NCBI GenBank assembly: GCA_963733765.1
Contig: CAVTEI010000007.1
Span: forward strand, 537,923 to 601,922
Length of the DNA: 64,000 bases
Source: DATKAS01 sp963733765
GTDB lineage: Bacteria > Actinomycetota > Acidimicrobiia > Acidimicrobiales > DATKAS01
Direction: 5' to 3'
The number at the start of each line of letters is the position of its first letter. Positions within the stretch are counted from its first letter, which is position 1. The position numbers and the translations under genes are program-made. Below the pieces are notes generated by a model. That model had not been told where the DNA came from. It searched no databases and was given only the letters and a program-made list of their open reading frames with translations. Of the stretch, positions 53,362-64,000 are shown piece after piece.

Positions 53362-53444
53362 CGGCAGGCCTCACAATCATTCGGGCGTCTGGCCGCAACT
53401 TACGACAACAGGCCGCCGGACGCCTTGGATGCCGCCCGCCGCCT

Positions 53445-54554
53445 CTAGCGCAGGGAGACGCTGACTTCCTCGGCGCGCAGCAGCGCGTAGCCGGGTTTGA
53501 TGCGCTCGTTGATGATGCGCAGCCGCTCGTCGAACGGTGCGAACGCGCTCTTCATGGCGTTCGTCGTCAGCCACTCGACGTCGTCCCAGCCGTAGCCGAA
53601 CGTGTCGACCAGCGCGGCGAACTCTTTGGAGAGCGAGGTGTCGCTCATCAGGCGGTTGTCGGTGTTGACGGTCACGCGGAACCGGAGACGGCGCAGCAGC
53701 CCGATCGGATGCTCGGCGATCGAGGGAGCGGCGCCGGTGTGGACGTTCGACGTCGGGCACATCTCGAGCGGGACCCGGCGATCACGCACATAGGTGGCGA
53801 GCCGGCCGAGCACCGGACGCCCGAGGTCGTCGAACGTGATGTCGTCGACGATGCGGACACCATGGCCGAGGCGCTCGGCGCCGCACCACTGCAGGGCCTC
53901 CCAAATCGACGGGAGCCCGAACGCCTCGCCGGCATGGATCGTGAAGTGGAAGTTCTCGCGCTGCACGAGCTGGAACGCGTCGAGGTGGCGCGTCGGAGGG
54001 AACCCGGCCTCTGCGCCGGCGATGTCGAAGCCCACGATGCCGTCATCACGCCACCGCACTGCGAGCTCGGCGATCTCGCTCGACCGTGCCGCGGTGCGCA
54101 TGGCCGTGACCAGGCCGTAGACCGTGATCGGGTGGCCCGCCGCGGCCGCCCGTTGCGACCCGTCCGCAAAGCCGTCAATGACGGCTCCCACCACGTCGTC
54201 GAGGCCGAGTGTTGCCTCAGTGTGCAGCTCCGGCGCGAAACGCACCTCGGCATACACGACGCCGTCAGCTGCGAGATCCTGCGCGCACTCGGACGCAACT
54301 CGGAACAGTGCGTCGCGCGTCTGCATCACGGCCAGGGTGTGGTCGAACCCGTCGAGGTAGAGCACGAGATCTCGACGGTCAGCACCGGTGACGAACCACT
54401 TCGCGAGCTCTTCGACATCGGTCGTGGGCAGGCCCTTGTAGCCGCACGCCTCCGCGAGCTCGAGCACCGTCGCCGGACGCACGCCACCGTCGAGGTGATC
54501 GTGCAGCAGCGCTTTGGGTGCTCGCCGCAGCGACTCGAGATCGGGCCGGCTCAT
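53445..54554 (-). CDS. add: Adenosine deaminase 1
   Basis: 369 residues, intact. Metal-dependent hydrolase: HxH in KALLHDHLDGGVRP, FTIHAGEAFG with catalytic H-x-G-E, LGHGVRI, EMCPTSNV, and NTDNRLMSDTSLSKEF with the Asp ligand and the T-D-N form usual in actinobacteria. Hydrolyses adenosine or deoxyadenosine to inosine. Its ATG overlaps the PhyH gene stop (ATGA). It is clearly paralogous to the gene at 55426 but diverged throughout. Confidence 0.92.
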   Translation of the reverse strand: MSRPDLESLRRAPKALLHDHLDGGVRPATVLELAEACGYKGLPTTDVEELAKWFVTGADRRDLVLYLDGFDHTLAVMQTRDALFRVASECAQDLAADGVVYAEVRFAPELHTEATLGLDDVVGAVIDGFADGSQRAAAAGHPITVYGLVTAMRTAARSSEIAELAVRWRDDGIVGFDIAGAEAGFPPTRHLDAFQLVQRENFHFTIHAGEAFGLPSIWEALQWCGAERLGHGVRIVDDITFDDLGRPVLGRLATYVRDRRVPLEMCPTSNVHTGAAPSIAEHPIGLLRRLRFRVTVNTDNRLMSDTSLSKEFAALVDTFGYGWDDVEWLTTNAMKSAFAPFDERLRIINERIKPGYALLRAEEVSVSLR

Positions 54555-55423
54555 GGTTCGAGGGTACCGGCCACCTGTCGGAACCCTCGGAGCGGCATGT
54601 CCGCGCCGCGTTGCAACCAGTTGTCCGCGGGGTACGCAGCCGACCCCTCGATCAGATGCACCGAGTACGCGTGGCGCGACTTCGGCGAGCGGTTCGGCCC
54701 GCTGTAGTGCGGGAGCTGCCCGTGCAGCAATACCAGGGTGCCCGCGGGCGTCTCGAACGGCACGAGCCTCCCGTCGCCGGGCTCGGGAAGGGGCGTGTCG
54801 TCGAGCGCGTCGAAAGTCGTGCCGCCCTCCGGCGCGCGTCGGAATCGCTTCCGCAGTGCTGCGCGATGTCCGCCCGGCTCGGCCCACAGACATCCGTTCT
54901 CGAGCGTGGCGTCCTCCAACGCGAACCAGAAACCGACACACGTCAAAGGGTCCGTGTAGAGGAAGGTGCTGTCTTGGTGACAGGTCACCTCTCCGCCGAT
55001 GCTCGGCTGCTTGAAGATGTACATCGACTGCAGCAGCCGCGGATCGTCAAAGCCCACATTCGACGCGACCTCGGCGAGCTCAGGCGTCCGGGAGAAGTCG
55101 TCGAAGAGCGGGTCGAGGTCGTGGAGCGCGTGGCCGATCTTGTTGATCGACAGCTCCTTGGCCTGTTTCAACGACCCGTCCGCGGCGAACGCGTCCTCCT
55201 CGAAGAAGAACCGAACCTTGTCGCCGGAGTCGAGGAAGTAGTCGTCAGACGTGCGCGTCTGCTCGTGCGTCGTGAACACCGAGACCGACTCGGGCTCGAA
55301 GGCCTCGAGCAGCTCATGGGAACGGCGGATGAGCGCGCGACACGCCGCCGGGTCGGCGAACCCCTCGATGACCAACACCCCGTCCCGCTCGAAGTCGTTG
55401 CGCTGCTGTGCGTTGAGTCCCAT
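54551..55423 (-). CDS. Phytanoyl-CoA dioxygenase (PhyH)-family protein
   Basis: 290 residues, intact. Fe(II)/2-oxoglutarate oxygenase fold: the iron motif H-x-D in GEVTCHQDSTFLYTDPLTCV, the distal His in LLHGQLPHYSGPNRSPKSRH with the Arg/Ser pair for 2-oxoglutarate, and NDFERDGVLVIEGFADPA at the start. It is coupled by ATGA to adenosine deaminase 1 and follows adenosine deaminase 2 by 2 bp. PhyH relatives hydroxylate acyl-CoAs, natural products and, in some cases, nucleosides; a modified purine nucleoside is an attractive substrate but unproven. Confidence 0.82.
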   Translation of the reverse strand: MGLNAQQRNDFERDGVLVIEGFADPAACRALIRRSHELLEAFEPESVSVFTTHEQTRTSDDYFLDSGDKVRFFFEEDAFAADGSLKQAKELSINKIGHALHDLDPLFDDFSRTPELAEVASNVGFDDPRLLQSMYIFKQPSIGGEVTCHQDSTFLYTDPLTCVGFWFALEDATLENGCLWAEPGGHRAALRKRFRRAPEGGTTFDALDDTPLPEPGDGRLVPFETPAGTLVLLHGQLPHYSGPNRSPKSRHAYSVHLIEGSAAYPADNWLQRGADMPLRGFRQVAGTLEP

Positions 55424-55425
55424 CG

Positions 55426-56553
55426 TCACTCCTGGTCGAGCATCGCGTAGGCCGGACGGATGATGTCGCGCTCGATGCGCTGGCGCTCGTCGAGCGAGCA
55501 GAACGCCGACTGGATGCCGGTGACCTGCACCGCTTCGATGTCGCTCCAACCGAATTGGTTCACGGCGGCAACGGCATGCACCTCGCTCGCGACGCTCACG
55601 CCACTCATGAGCCGGTTGTCAGTGTTGATCGTCGCCCGCATCCCGAGCCGATGGAACAGCGCGACCGGGTGGTGAGCGAGTGTCGGCACGGCACCGATCT
55701 GCACATTGCACGTCGGCGCGAGCTCGAGCGGGACTTGGCGGTCGCGCACGTAGGTTGCCAGCGGCCCGAGCTGGCATCGCTCCAGGTCGATGTCGACCAG
55801 CCCGCCTTCGGGCACACCGCCTGCGAACGTCACGTCCTCGACGAGCCGCACGCCGTGACCGATCCGCTCCACGCCGCACACGAGCGCGTCGGCGATCAGG
55901 GCGAGGCCGGGCGGCTCACTGGCATGGATGGTCAGGTGGGCCAGTCCGACTCGGGCGATCGCAACCGCGTCCGCGTGGTCACTCGGTGGGAACCCCGTCT
56001 CGGCGCCCGCGAGGTCGAACGAGACGATGGAGTCATCGTCGCGCCGGCGGCGTACGCACAGCTCGGCGATCTCGACGGAGCGCGTCTCGGTGCGCATCGC
56101 GCAGACGATCGTGCGCACGACGATCGGATGCGCGGTCGCGGCGGCTTCGCGTTCACCCTCCCGAAAGCCGGCTTGCACCGCGTCGACGACGGCGTCGAGT
56201 GCGAGCCCCCGCTCCTGGTGGAGCTCCGGCGCGAACCGCACCTCCGCGTAGACGACGCCGTCAGCGGCGAGGTCGAGCGCGGCTTCCTTCGAGACCCGGT
56301 GCAGCGCGTCCTCCGTCTGCATCACCGCGAGCGTGTGGGTGAACGTCGCGAGGTACTGGAGGATGTCGCGGGTGTCTGCGCCGAGGGTGAACCACGCGGC
56401 CAGCTCGCCGAGGTCGGTCGTCGGCAGGTCGCGGTAGCCGGCCGCGTCGGCGAGCTCGACGATCGTCGCCGGCCGCAGTCCGCCGTCGAGGTGATCGTGC
56501 AGCACGACCTTCGGCGCCGCCCGCACCGCCTCGAGCGTGATCGGCCTCGCCAT
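55426..56553 (-). CDS. Adenosine deaminase 2
   Basis: 375 residues, intact. HDHLDGGLRPATI, LTIHASEPPGLALI (HASE in place of the HAGE of typical enzymes), IGHGVRLVEDVTF, ELAPTCNVQIGA, NTDNRLMSGVSVASEV. All zinc ligands are present. An insertion (VPEGGLVDIDLERCQLG) follows the third motif compared with the neighbour. The Gly-to-Ser change and insertion next to the active site may widen or change specificity, e.g. to modified adenosines. First gene of the deaminase-dioxygenase-deaminase unit, after a hairpin terminator. Confidence 0.88.
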   Translation of the reverse strand: MARPITLEAVRAAPKVVLHDHLDGGLRPATIVELADAAGYRDLPTTDLGELAAWFTLGADTRDILQYLATFTHTLAVMQTEDALHRVSKEAALDLAADGVVYAEVRFAPELHQERGLALDAVVDAVQAGFREGEREAAATAHPIVVRTIVCAMRTETRSVEIAELCVRRRRDDDSIVSFDLAGAETGFPPSDHADAVAIARVGLAHLTIHASEPPGLALIADALVCGVERIGHGVRLVEDVTFAGGVPEGGLVDIDLERCQLGPLATYVRDRQVPLELAPTCNVQIGAVPTLAHHPVALFHRLGMRATINTDNRLMSGVSVASEVHAVAAVNQFGWSDIEAVQVTGIQSAFCSLDERQRIERDIIRPAYAMLDQE

Positions 56554-56560
56554 CTCGACA

Positions 56561-56603
56561 GTTTGCTCACTCAACCCCCGTATAGGGGGTCCAGTGAGCA
56601 AAC
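56561..56603 (-). terminator. Nested hairpin terminator after deoA
   Basis: Outer 11-bp arms GTTTGCTCACT (56561-56571) and AGTGAGCAAAC (56593-56603); inner ACCCCC-GTATA-GGGGGT. Three bases past the deoA stop, so it ends the BMP-to-deoA operon. The arms resemble, but do not match, those of the 45-bp palindrome. Confidence 0.65.
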
Positions 56604-56606
56604 GGT

Positions 56607-57884
<1,278 letters not shown>

Positions 57885-57894
57885 CCGCGCCCCT

Positions 57895-58329
57895 TCATCC
57901 GCCCTCGGCCAGACGGTCGGCGTCGAACGCGCCCGGCAACACCTCCGACATCGGACGAGGTGTGCCGTCGCCGTCCACGAGAAGGCCCGCGCCACCCGCC
58001 TCCCACAGAAGCTGACGGCATCGACCGCACGGCATGACCGGATCGCCCGCGCCGGTGCGTGTGGCGACGGCGACCAACCGGCCGCCGCCCGTGCGATGGA
58101 GCTCGGACACGAGACCGCACTCCGCGCACAGGGCCAACCCGTACGACGCGTTCTCGACATTGCAGCCGGTGACGACGCGCCCGTCGTCGGTGAGCCCCGC
58201 GGCGCCGACGTGGAAGTTCGAGTACGGCGCGTACGCGTGCGAGGCGGCCTCGACCGCTGCGGCCCGCAGCGCCGGCCAGTCCACGGTTGGCGAACCCGGC
58301 ACGGTCAGATCTGCTGACCCTTGCGCCAC
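57895..58329 (-). CDS. cdd: Cytidine deaminase
   Basis: 144 residues. Zinc motif C68-A-E70 in ASYGLALCAECGLVSE and C101-x2-C104 in MPCGRCRQLLWE; SHAYAPYSNFHVGAAGL and TGCNVENASYG are the substrate-side motifs. The three-Cys zinc site marks the tetrameric class. Deaminates cytidine and deoxycytidine to feed uridine phosphorolysis. Overlaps the permease gene upstream by 25 bp, showing tight coupling. Confidence 0.95.
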   Translation of the reverse strand: MAQGSADLTVPGSPTVDWPALRAAAVEAASHAYAPYSNFHVGAAGLTDDGRVVTGCNVENASYGLALCAECGLVSELHRTGGGRLVAVATRTGAGDPVMPCGRCRQLLWEAGGAGLLVDGDGTPRPMSEVLPGAFDADRLAEGG

Positions 58330-59604
58330 GGCAAGCCGTCGGCGGCAGGCGGTCGCAATCGCTGGGCGGCGAACGCGAGCACCACGAGCGTCGTCACGTA
58401 CGGGGTGATGAACACGAACTGCGAAGGGACTGCTGCGGTGATCGCGAAGTAGAGGCCGAAGACCGCAGCGGCGACGATCATCCCCGCACCGGTCAACGGC
58501 TTCCCGACGTAGATCGCGCGGAGCGCCAAGAACCCCACGACAATGGCCACGAACAACAGCAGCGCCCGGACCGAGTCGTCGCTGCGCAGTTGGAGCGCGT
58601 CGGCGAAGCCGAACAGGCCCGCACCCATCGCCAACCCGGCCGGCATCCAGTTACCGAAGATGAGCGCGGCCAGGCCGATGAACCCGCGATTCGCCGTCTG
58701 CCCCTCCCGATACCGGCCCGCGGCCTCGATCACCAAGTACGCGCCACCGAGACCGGCCAGCCCGCCGGAGATCACGACGCCGAGGTACTTCATCCGGTAC
58801 ACCGGCACGCCGAGGGTGTCGGCCGCGGTAGGCGCCTCGCCGACGGAGCGGAGTCGGAGCCCGAAGCGGGTGTGCCACAGCAGGTACGCGCTGAACGGGA
58901 CGAGCAGGATCGCGATGACCGTCAGCCACGACAGGTTGCTGGTGAGCGCCTTGAGCAGGCCCGCGAGATCTGAGATGAGGAACCATCCCTTCTCCTCGAA
59001 CCAGCCGAATATGTCAGGCGTGTCCCAACCGAACAGCGGCCCTCCCGACAGGAAGGGAAAGGTGAACTCGCCGACGTCGCCACGGATCGGCGGTGAGAGC
59101 GTGGCCGACGCATCCTCCTGGCCGGTGAACACCGATGTCGCGAGATAGCGCGTGACGCCGAGAGCGAGGATGTTGATCGCGACGCCCGACACCACGTGAT
59201 CGACGCCGAACGTGACCGTGGCGAGCGCGTGCAGCAGCCCGCCGAGCATGCCGCCCAGGATCCCGATGGCGACACCCGCCCACGGGCCCCACTGCCAGCC
59301 CGCCCACGCGCCGAACCAGGTGCCCATGATCATCATGCCTTCGAGACCGATGTTCACGATGCCCGCGCGCTCCGCGTAGAGACCGCCGAGCGCGGCCAGA
59401 CCGATGGGCACCGCGAGCCGCACGGCGGCTCCGAACGTGCCGCTCGACGTGAGGTCGTCCGCTCCGGTGACCACCCGCACGAGCGACAACACGGCGAAGA
59501 CTCCGAGGGCGAAGATCAGTGTCTGCATCCAGGGCCACTTGAGCTTCGGCAGCCGTCGGCGCTCGGGGACGGGAGAGCCGAGGGGTTCGGCGACCGCGGC
59601 TCAT
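58305..59604 (-). CDS. Nucleoside ABC transporter permease 2, one frameshift
   Basis: About 432 residues. Many membrane helices: IFALGVFAVLSLVRVVTG, VPIGLAALGGLYAERAGIVN, IGLEGMMIMGTWFGAWAG. SVGEAPTAADTLGVPVYRMK is the cytoplasmic E-x2-x2-A-D/G loop of the BmpA-NupPQ (RbsC-like) class. ATG at 59604 overlaps the stop of permease 1, but only if one G near 59596 is removed (MSRVAEPLGSPVPERRRL). Otherwise translation would start at 59528. Imports nucleosides with permease 1 and the ATPase. Confidence 0.88.
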
Positions 59605-60743
59605 GCGGGCACCGGCTCGGGAACGGGACCCGCGGCCCGGGGTTGGGCTTTGGCGGCCGCATCACGCACTTCTGCCGCGACCCGGATGCGCCGCACGATC
59701 TCGTACGCGACGACCGCCGACAGGATGATCGAGCCCTGCATGATCCGCGAGATCTCTTGGGGGATGCCCTCGAGCGAGAGCACCTGCGTCGCCCGCTCGA
59801 TGTAGGCGAACAGCAGGGCGGCGAACGCGATGCCGACGGGATGGTTGCGACCCACGAGCGCGATTGCGATGCCGCTGAACCCGAGGGTCGTAGGGAACTG
59901 CTCGGTGTAGCGGTGGAACTGCGGATCGCCGAGCAACGGCCCCATGCCGACGAGCCCGGCGATGCCACCACTGATGAGCATCGTCTTGATGATCATGGCC
60001 TTGGGGTTCACGCCCGAGGCCCGAGCCGCCGCCGGGTTCGCCCCTGTCGCTCGGAGGTCGAAGCCGAAGCGGGTGCGCCAGACCACGAAGTAGTAACCGA
60101 CGCCGAGGATGATCGCCCCGACGAGGAACCCATTGAGCTGGGTGCCTTCGGGCAGGTGCAGACCGAAGGCCTCGAGGAAGCGGTTGAGCGGCGGGATGAA
60201 CGACTCGGGCGGCAGGAGCGGAGTCTTCGTCACGAGGTCGCCGGCGTCGTTGTTCTCCCTCAGGTAGTTCGCGAGGAGGTACGCGGTGATGCCGGTCGCG
60301 ATGGAGTTGAGCATGATCGTCGAGATCACCTCGCTCACTCCCCGCCACACCTTCAGCAACGCGGCGATCGCGGCCCACAACGCGCCAACGACGATCGCGA
60401 TCGCGAGGATGAAGCTGACTTGCAGAGGCGCCGGGAACGTCACCGCGGCACCGGCGGCGGCCGACAGCACTGCGGCGAGGCGGTACTGCCCATCGACGCC
60501 GATGTTGAACAGCGCCATCTTGAAGCCGATGGCGACGGCGAGCGCCGAAACGTAGAACGGGATCGCACGGTTGATGATCGCGACCACCGAATCGGTCGAG
60601 TCCGTGTACTGCCACATCGCCTTGAACGCGTCGATCGCGCTGTATCCGCTTGCGACGAGGACGACGGCGGACACGAGGATCGCGAACAGCACCGCGGCGA
60701 CGGGGGCCGCAAGCCCGTACATGATCCTGCGAGTGCGGGTCAC
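59601..60743 (-). CDS. Nucleoside ABC transporter permease 1
   Basis: 380 residues, intact. Branched-chain/simple-sugar permease fold (BPD_transp_2): VAAVLFAILVSAVVLVASGY, INRAIPFYVSALAVAIGFKM, ALFNIGVDGQYRLAAVLSAA, GVSEVISTIMLNSIATGITA and FDLRATGANPAAARASGVNP, the coupling loop. This loop plus GFSGIAIALVGRNHPVGIAF is typical of nucleoside permeases beside BMP proteins. ATGA overlaps on both sides (ATPase and permease 2). Confidence 0.9.
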   Translation of the reverse strand: MTRTRRIMYGLAAPVAAVLFAILVSAVVLVASGYSAIDAFKAMWQYTDSTDSVVAIINRAIPFYVSALAVAIGFKMALFNIGVDGQYRLAAVLSAAAGAAVTFPAPLQVSFILAIAIVVGALWAAIAALLKVWRGVSEVISTIMLNSIATGITAYLLANYLRENNDAGDLVTKTPLLPPESFIPPLNRFLEAFGLHLPEGTQLNGFLVGAIILGVGYYFVVWRTRFGFDLRATGANPAAARASGVNPKAMIIKTMLISGGIAGLVGMGPLLGDPQFHRYTEQFPTTLGFSGIAIALVGRNHPVGIAFAALLFAYIERATQVLSLEGIPQEISRIMQGSIILSAVVAYEIVRRIRVAAEVRDAAAKAQPRAAGPVPEPVPA

Positions 60744-62319
60744 GCCGCCGTGACCTCCTTCGCGCCCGTCATGTACGAGCCCAGATCAACGGGGGTCACG
60801 GTCGCCGGGTCGAGCGTGGCGACGATGTGTCCGCGCAGGATCACGAGCAGCGTGTCCGAGAGCCCGATCAGCTCCTCGAGGTCCGCCGACAGCAGCAACA
60901 CCGCCAACCCGGCCGACCGCGCCTGGCGGATGCTGTCCCACACCGCTGCCTGCGCGCCGACGTCGATGCCCCGTGTCGGATGGGAGGCGATGAGCAACCT
61001 CGGTTGGGCGAGCATCTCGCGTCCTACGACGAGCTTCTGCTGGTTGCCGCCCGAGAGGGCGTACGCCGCGACGTCGACGCCCGGCGTGCGCACGTCGTAG
61101 TCCTCGACGATCTGTTGCGTTTGTGCGCGCGCACCGCTCTTGTCGATGAGAAAGCCGCGGGCGTACGGCTCCTGTGTCTGGTGCCCGAGCATCGCGTTCT
61201 CCCAGAGCGCGGCCGAGAGCAGGAGCCCGTCGTGCTGTCGATCTTCCGGGATGTATCCGACGCCGTGCTCGCGCCGGAAACGGGTCGACGCATGCGTGAT
61301 GTCGATGCCGCCGAGCGTCACTCGGCCGCTCGATGCGCCTCGGAGGCCAACGAGCGCCTCGACGAGCTCGCGCTGACCGTTGCCGTCGACGCCGGCCACG
61401 CCGACGACCTCGCCGCTGTGCACCGTGAGCGACACGTGGTCGAGGACGGCCCGCACCTCCTCGATCACCGTCAGTCCCGAGACTTCGAGGATGACCTTGT
61501 CGGTGACGGTCGACTCGCGGGTGTCGGGCTTGGGCAGCTCGCTGCCGACCATGAGCTCTGCGAGCTCGCGAGCGGTCACGTCCTCGCGGCAGCACGGAGG
61601 CGACGGTGCGGCCGGCGCGGATCACCGTGATGGCGTCGGCGACGCTGAGCACCTCATCGAGCTTGTGGCTGATGAAGATGACAGTGACCCCCTCCGCCGT
61701 CAGATCGCGGAGCGAGTCGAACAGGTCGTCGACCTCTTGCGGCACGAGCACGGCGGTCGGCTCGTCGAGGATGAGGATGCGCGCTCCCCGATACAGCACC
61801 TTCATGATCTCGACCCGCTGGCGGTCGCCGACACCGAGCTCGGCCACGAACGAGTCCGGCTTGACCGGCAGGCCGTAGATCTCGCCGAGCTCGGCAATCC
61901 GCTCCTTCGCCGCATCGAAGTCGAGCCAGACCGCCGAGCCCGGCTCCTGGCCGAGCACGACGTTCTCGGTGACGGTGAGGTTGTCGGCGAGCATGAAGTG
62001 CTGATGCACCATCCCGATGCCCAGGGCGATCGCATCACGCGGGGACTTGAAGTGCTGCTCCTCACCCCGCACGCGAGATGACGCCCTCGTCGGGACGCTG
62101 CTCCCCGTACAGGATCTTCATCAGCGTCGACTTTCCGGCGCCGTTCTCGCCCACGACGGCGTGAATCGATCCCGGAGCGACCGCGAGATCGATACCGTCG
62201 TTCGCGACCACGCCGGGGAACCGCTTGACGATGCCCCGCAGCTCGATCGCCGGGCGGTCCGGACACGCGCCGGGGGCGCCGTCAACTGTTGCGACGGCGC
62301 CCCCTGCGTCCTCGGTCAT
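60740..62319 (-). CDS. Nucleoside ABC transporter ATPase (MglA-like), two frameshifts
   Basis: About 525 residues, two nucleotide-binding domains. Domain 1: GENGAGKSTLMKILYG, Q-loop GMVHQHFMLADNLTV, LGVGDRQRVEIMKVLYRG, ILILDEPTAVL, ISHKLDEVLS. Domain 2: VAGVDGNGQRELVEALVGL (degenerate Walker A), LSGGNQQKLVVGREM, LLIASHPTRGID. Breaks near 62075 (repaired to VISVRGEEQHFKSPRD) and near 61597 (VLPEDVTARELAELM). MglA/RbsA-like duplicated ATPase energising the two permeases. Confidence 0.88.
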
Positions 62320-62354
62320 GGGACCGTTCTCTACTACATCCGAGCGATTCGGCC

Positions 62355-63547
62355 CTAGGGAGCGGTGGGGACGGTGATGTCCCCGTCGATGATCTGCTGC
62401 TTCAGATCGTCGAGCTCGCCGACGATGTCCTCGAGGTTGCCACCGGTCGTCGAGTAGGCGACCCCGTTGACCGACAGGTCGAAGACCTCGACCGTGCCGC
62501 CCGTCAGCTCGCCCGCCACTTGCTTGCCGATCGTGTTGTACACCGCGACGTCGACGCGCTTGAGCATCGAAGTCATGACGTAGGGCTCGAGCTCGGGGCC
62601 GAGCGTGAGGATCTGGTCGGAGTCCACGCCGATGCCGCACACGACCGTGTCGTTGGCCTCGGAGTACTCCTGGGCGGCCGCGAACATGCCGTCACCGGAG
62701 CCGCCAGCGGCGGCGTAGACGATGTCGGCACCGTTCTCGAACATCGATGCGCCGATCTCCTTGCCCTTCGCGGCGTCGTTGAAGCCGCTGAAGTCCGGAG
62801 GCTGGCTGATGTAGGAGACCTCGACCTCGATGTCCGGGTTGACCTGGGTCGCACCGGCGACATAGCCGGCCTCGAACTTCTGGATCAGCTCGTTCTCGAC
62901 ACCGCCGATGAAGCCGATCTTGCCGGTCTGGCTCTTCATCGCCGCAGCCGCGCCGACGAGGAAGGAGCCCTGCTCCTCCGCGAAGACGAGCGACGTCGCG
63001 TTCGGCGCCTCGACGACGGAGTCGACGATCGCGAACTGGGTGTCGGGCGCTGCCGCCGTACCGGCCGTGATCGCGTCGCCCCAGAGGAAGCCCACACCGA
63101 TGATGAGGCCGTTGCCCTGGTCGATGAGCAGGTTCATGCGCTCGGCCCGGTCGGCGTCGCCGGTCGGGGTCGACTCGGAGACCCCGATGCCGTAATCCGC
63201 CTGTGCTTTGTCGAGCCCCGCCGCAGCGGAGTCGTTGAACGACTGGTCACCGCGACCAGTGATGTCGAACATCAGGCCGACGTTCTTGTTGACACCGGCA
63301 GCCTCGGTGACCTCGACGGTCTGCAGCGTGTTGTCCGCGGAACCCGGGATGTCGCTGGTGCCACCGCAAGCGGGCAGCGCTTCGCCACTACGCCGCCCGT
63401 GGTCGCGGCGCCGCCCTCGGTTGTGTCGGCCCCGCCTGTCGTTGCACTCGACGAATCGCTATCGCTGTCATCCCCACAGGCTGCGGCCACGAAGGTGAAC
63501 GCGGTGAGAACGGCCAGCAAGCCCACTACTCGGCGCGTTCTGCGCAC
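62355..63547 (-). CDS. BMP-family nucleoside-binding lipoprotein, one frameshift
   Basis: About 397 residues. Lipoprotein signal RRVVGLLAVLTAFTFVAAAC with Cys24, a Ser/Thr/Gly-rich linker, and a Bmp (basic membrane protein) domain: NVGLMFDITGRGDQSFNDSA, MNLLIDQGNGLIIGVGFLWG, KIGFIGGVENELIQKFEAGY, DIVYAAAGGSGDGMFAAAQE, GIGVDSDQ. Binds purine or pyrimidine nucleosides outside the membrane and hands them to the ABC complex. Near 63395 one base seems to be missing; adding a G gives GGSGEALPACGG. Head of the leftward import operon; 177 bp to the divergent MBOAT gene. Confidence 0.9.
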
Positions 63548-63724
63548 GGTGAACTCCCTCCTGGTCAGGTCAGTGATCCGGCGACGCTATTGGCCTGGGG
63601 GGTGGCGTTCAAGCGAGGTAGGCGGCGTCGCGCACATCGTCACCCAACCGTCACTGTCCGCTCGCACAAGGCCACCCATGCGGGTGAACGATCAACCGGA
63701 GGTCGACCCCTAGGCTCGCCCTCG

Positions 63725-64000
63725 GTGCTGTTCCCGACCATCCAGTTCGCGGTCTTCTTCCCGATCGTGTTCATCCTCAGCTGGCTGCTGCGGCCCTACC
63801 CCACCCGGTGGAAGGTGCTGATGGTCATCGCCAGCTACATCTTCTACGGCTGGTGGGCCTGGAACTACACGTTCCTGCTCGGTGCCTCCACCATCGCGAA
63901 CCACCTCTTCGCCAAGGCGATCCTCCCGGCGCGCGAACCGGTCCGCAAGGTCCTCATGTTCGCGGCTGTCGCGGTGAACCTCGGCATCCTCGGCTACTTC
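63725..64000 (+). CDS. MBOAT (AlgI-like) O-acyltransferase, 5' part only
   Basis: 92 residues seen; the gene runs off the right edge. VLFPTIQFAVFFPIVFILSW is the classical opening of AlgI/DltB-type MBOAT proteins (F-x-S/T-x-x-F-hydrophobic-FFP), followed by LVIASYIFYGWWAWNYTFLL-like helices (KVLMVIASYIFYGWW, AWNYTFLLGASTIANHLFAK). GTG at 63725. Transfers acyl groups to exported polysaccharide or lipid; the substrate cannot be read from this part. Confidence 0.82.
   Translation, partial: MLFPTIQFAVFFPIVFILSWLLRPYPTRWKVLMVIASYIFYGWWAWNYTFLLGASTIANHLFAKAILPAREPVRKVLMFAAVAVNLGILGYF

Overview
The window is high-GC DNA with dense, often ATGA-coupled genes. Its gene set points to an actinobacterium: luciferase-like (LLM-class) oxidoreductases, a mycothiol-type DinB-fold protein, a mycobacterial-type Fe-S APS reductase, actinobacterial adenosine deaminases and an MprAB-like two-component system. 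A free-living member of the Acidimicrobiia or a relative is my guess; I see no rRNA or marker gene that settles it.

Layout: 1-1.9 kb, a molybdopterin oxidoreductase running off the left edge. 1.9-10.5 kb, an ECF sigma factor with a DinB-like partner, then oxidoreductases (LLM, SDR), a hydrolase, and a TetR regulator divergent from a ferritin-like/LLM pair with a clear operator. 10.5-13.9 kb, a calcineurin-type phosphoesterase and a cyclic-nucleotide-binding protein opposite an FtsX-type permease and an ABC ATPase that itself carries a cyclic-nucleotide-binding domain. 13.9-19.6 kb, envelope functions (L,D-transpeptidase, GT2, FAD oxidase) and a two-component system divergent from a secreted protein. 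19.6-28.4 kb, amino-acid and acyl-CoA metabolism (threonine dehydratase, amidase, GNAT plus N-acylamino-acid-racemase-like enolase, acyl-CoA dehydrogenase, MsrB, MaoC-like) and a second ECF sigma operon. 28.5-35.2 kb, sulfur assimilation: cysC-cysH-cysD-cysN divergent from an SsuBC-like importer and cysG. 35.3-40.3 kb, P450/ferredoxin, ASCH protein, SDR, LLM and Rieske oxygenase. 40.3-46.1 kb, tRNA-Leu, hydrolases, M1 aminopeptidase.

46.2-63.5 kb is a nucleoside-scavenging island: a BMP-type lipoprotein and ABC importer, cytidine deaminase, thymidine phosphorylase, two adenosine deaminases flanking a PhyH-type dioxygenase, deoxyribose-phosphate aldolase, an aldehyde dehydrogenase with a truncated second one, uracil phosphoribosyltransferase, and on the other strand a PfkB (adenosine-type) kinase and a phosphosugar mutase that could act as phosphopentomutase. 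Together they can import nucleosides, deaminate them, phosphorolyse pyrimidine nucleosides, recycle uracil and burn the (deoxy)pentose. The window ends in an MBOAT gene.

Two features cut across the window. First, about 20 genes are broken by single-base frameshifts; by my reading 28 events need one base removed and only 2 need one added, mostly in or near short G/C runs. This is far more like a base-calling bias than biology, so I annotate these genes as whole with the break noted. Second, several intergenic inverted repeats recur: a 95-bp element (86/95 identical) at two convergent gene ends, a 45-bp palindrome present twice as exact reverse complements, and nested hairpins with shared arms. 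They are probably terminators or dispersed palindromic elements. No gap over 300 bases lacks a gene. No IS element, phage, CRISPR array or plasmid feature was seen.
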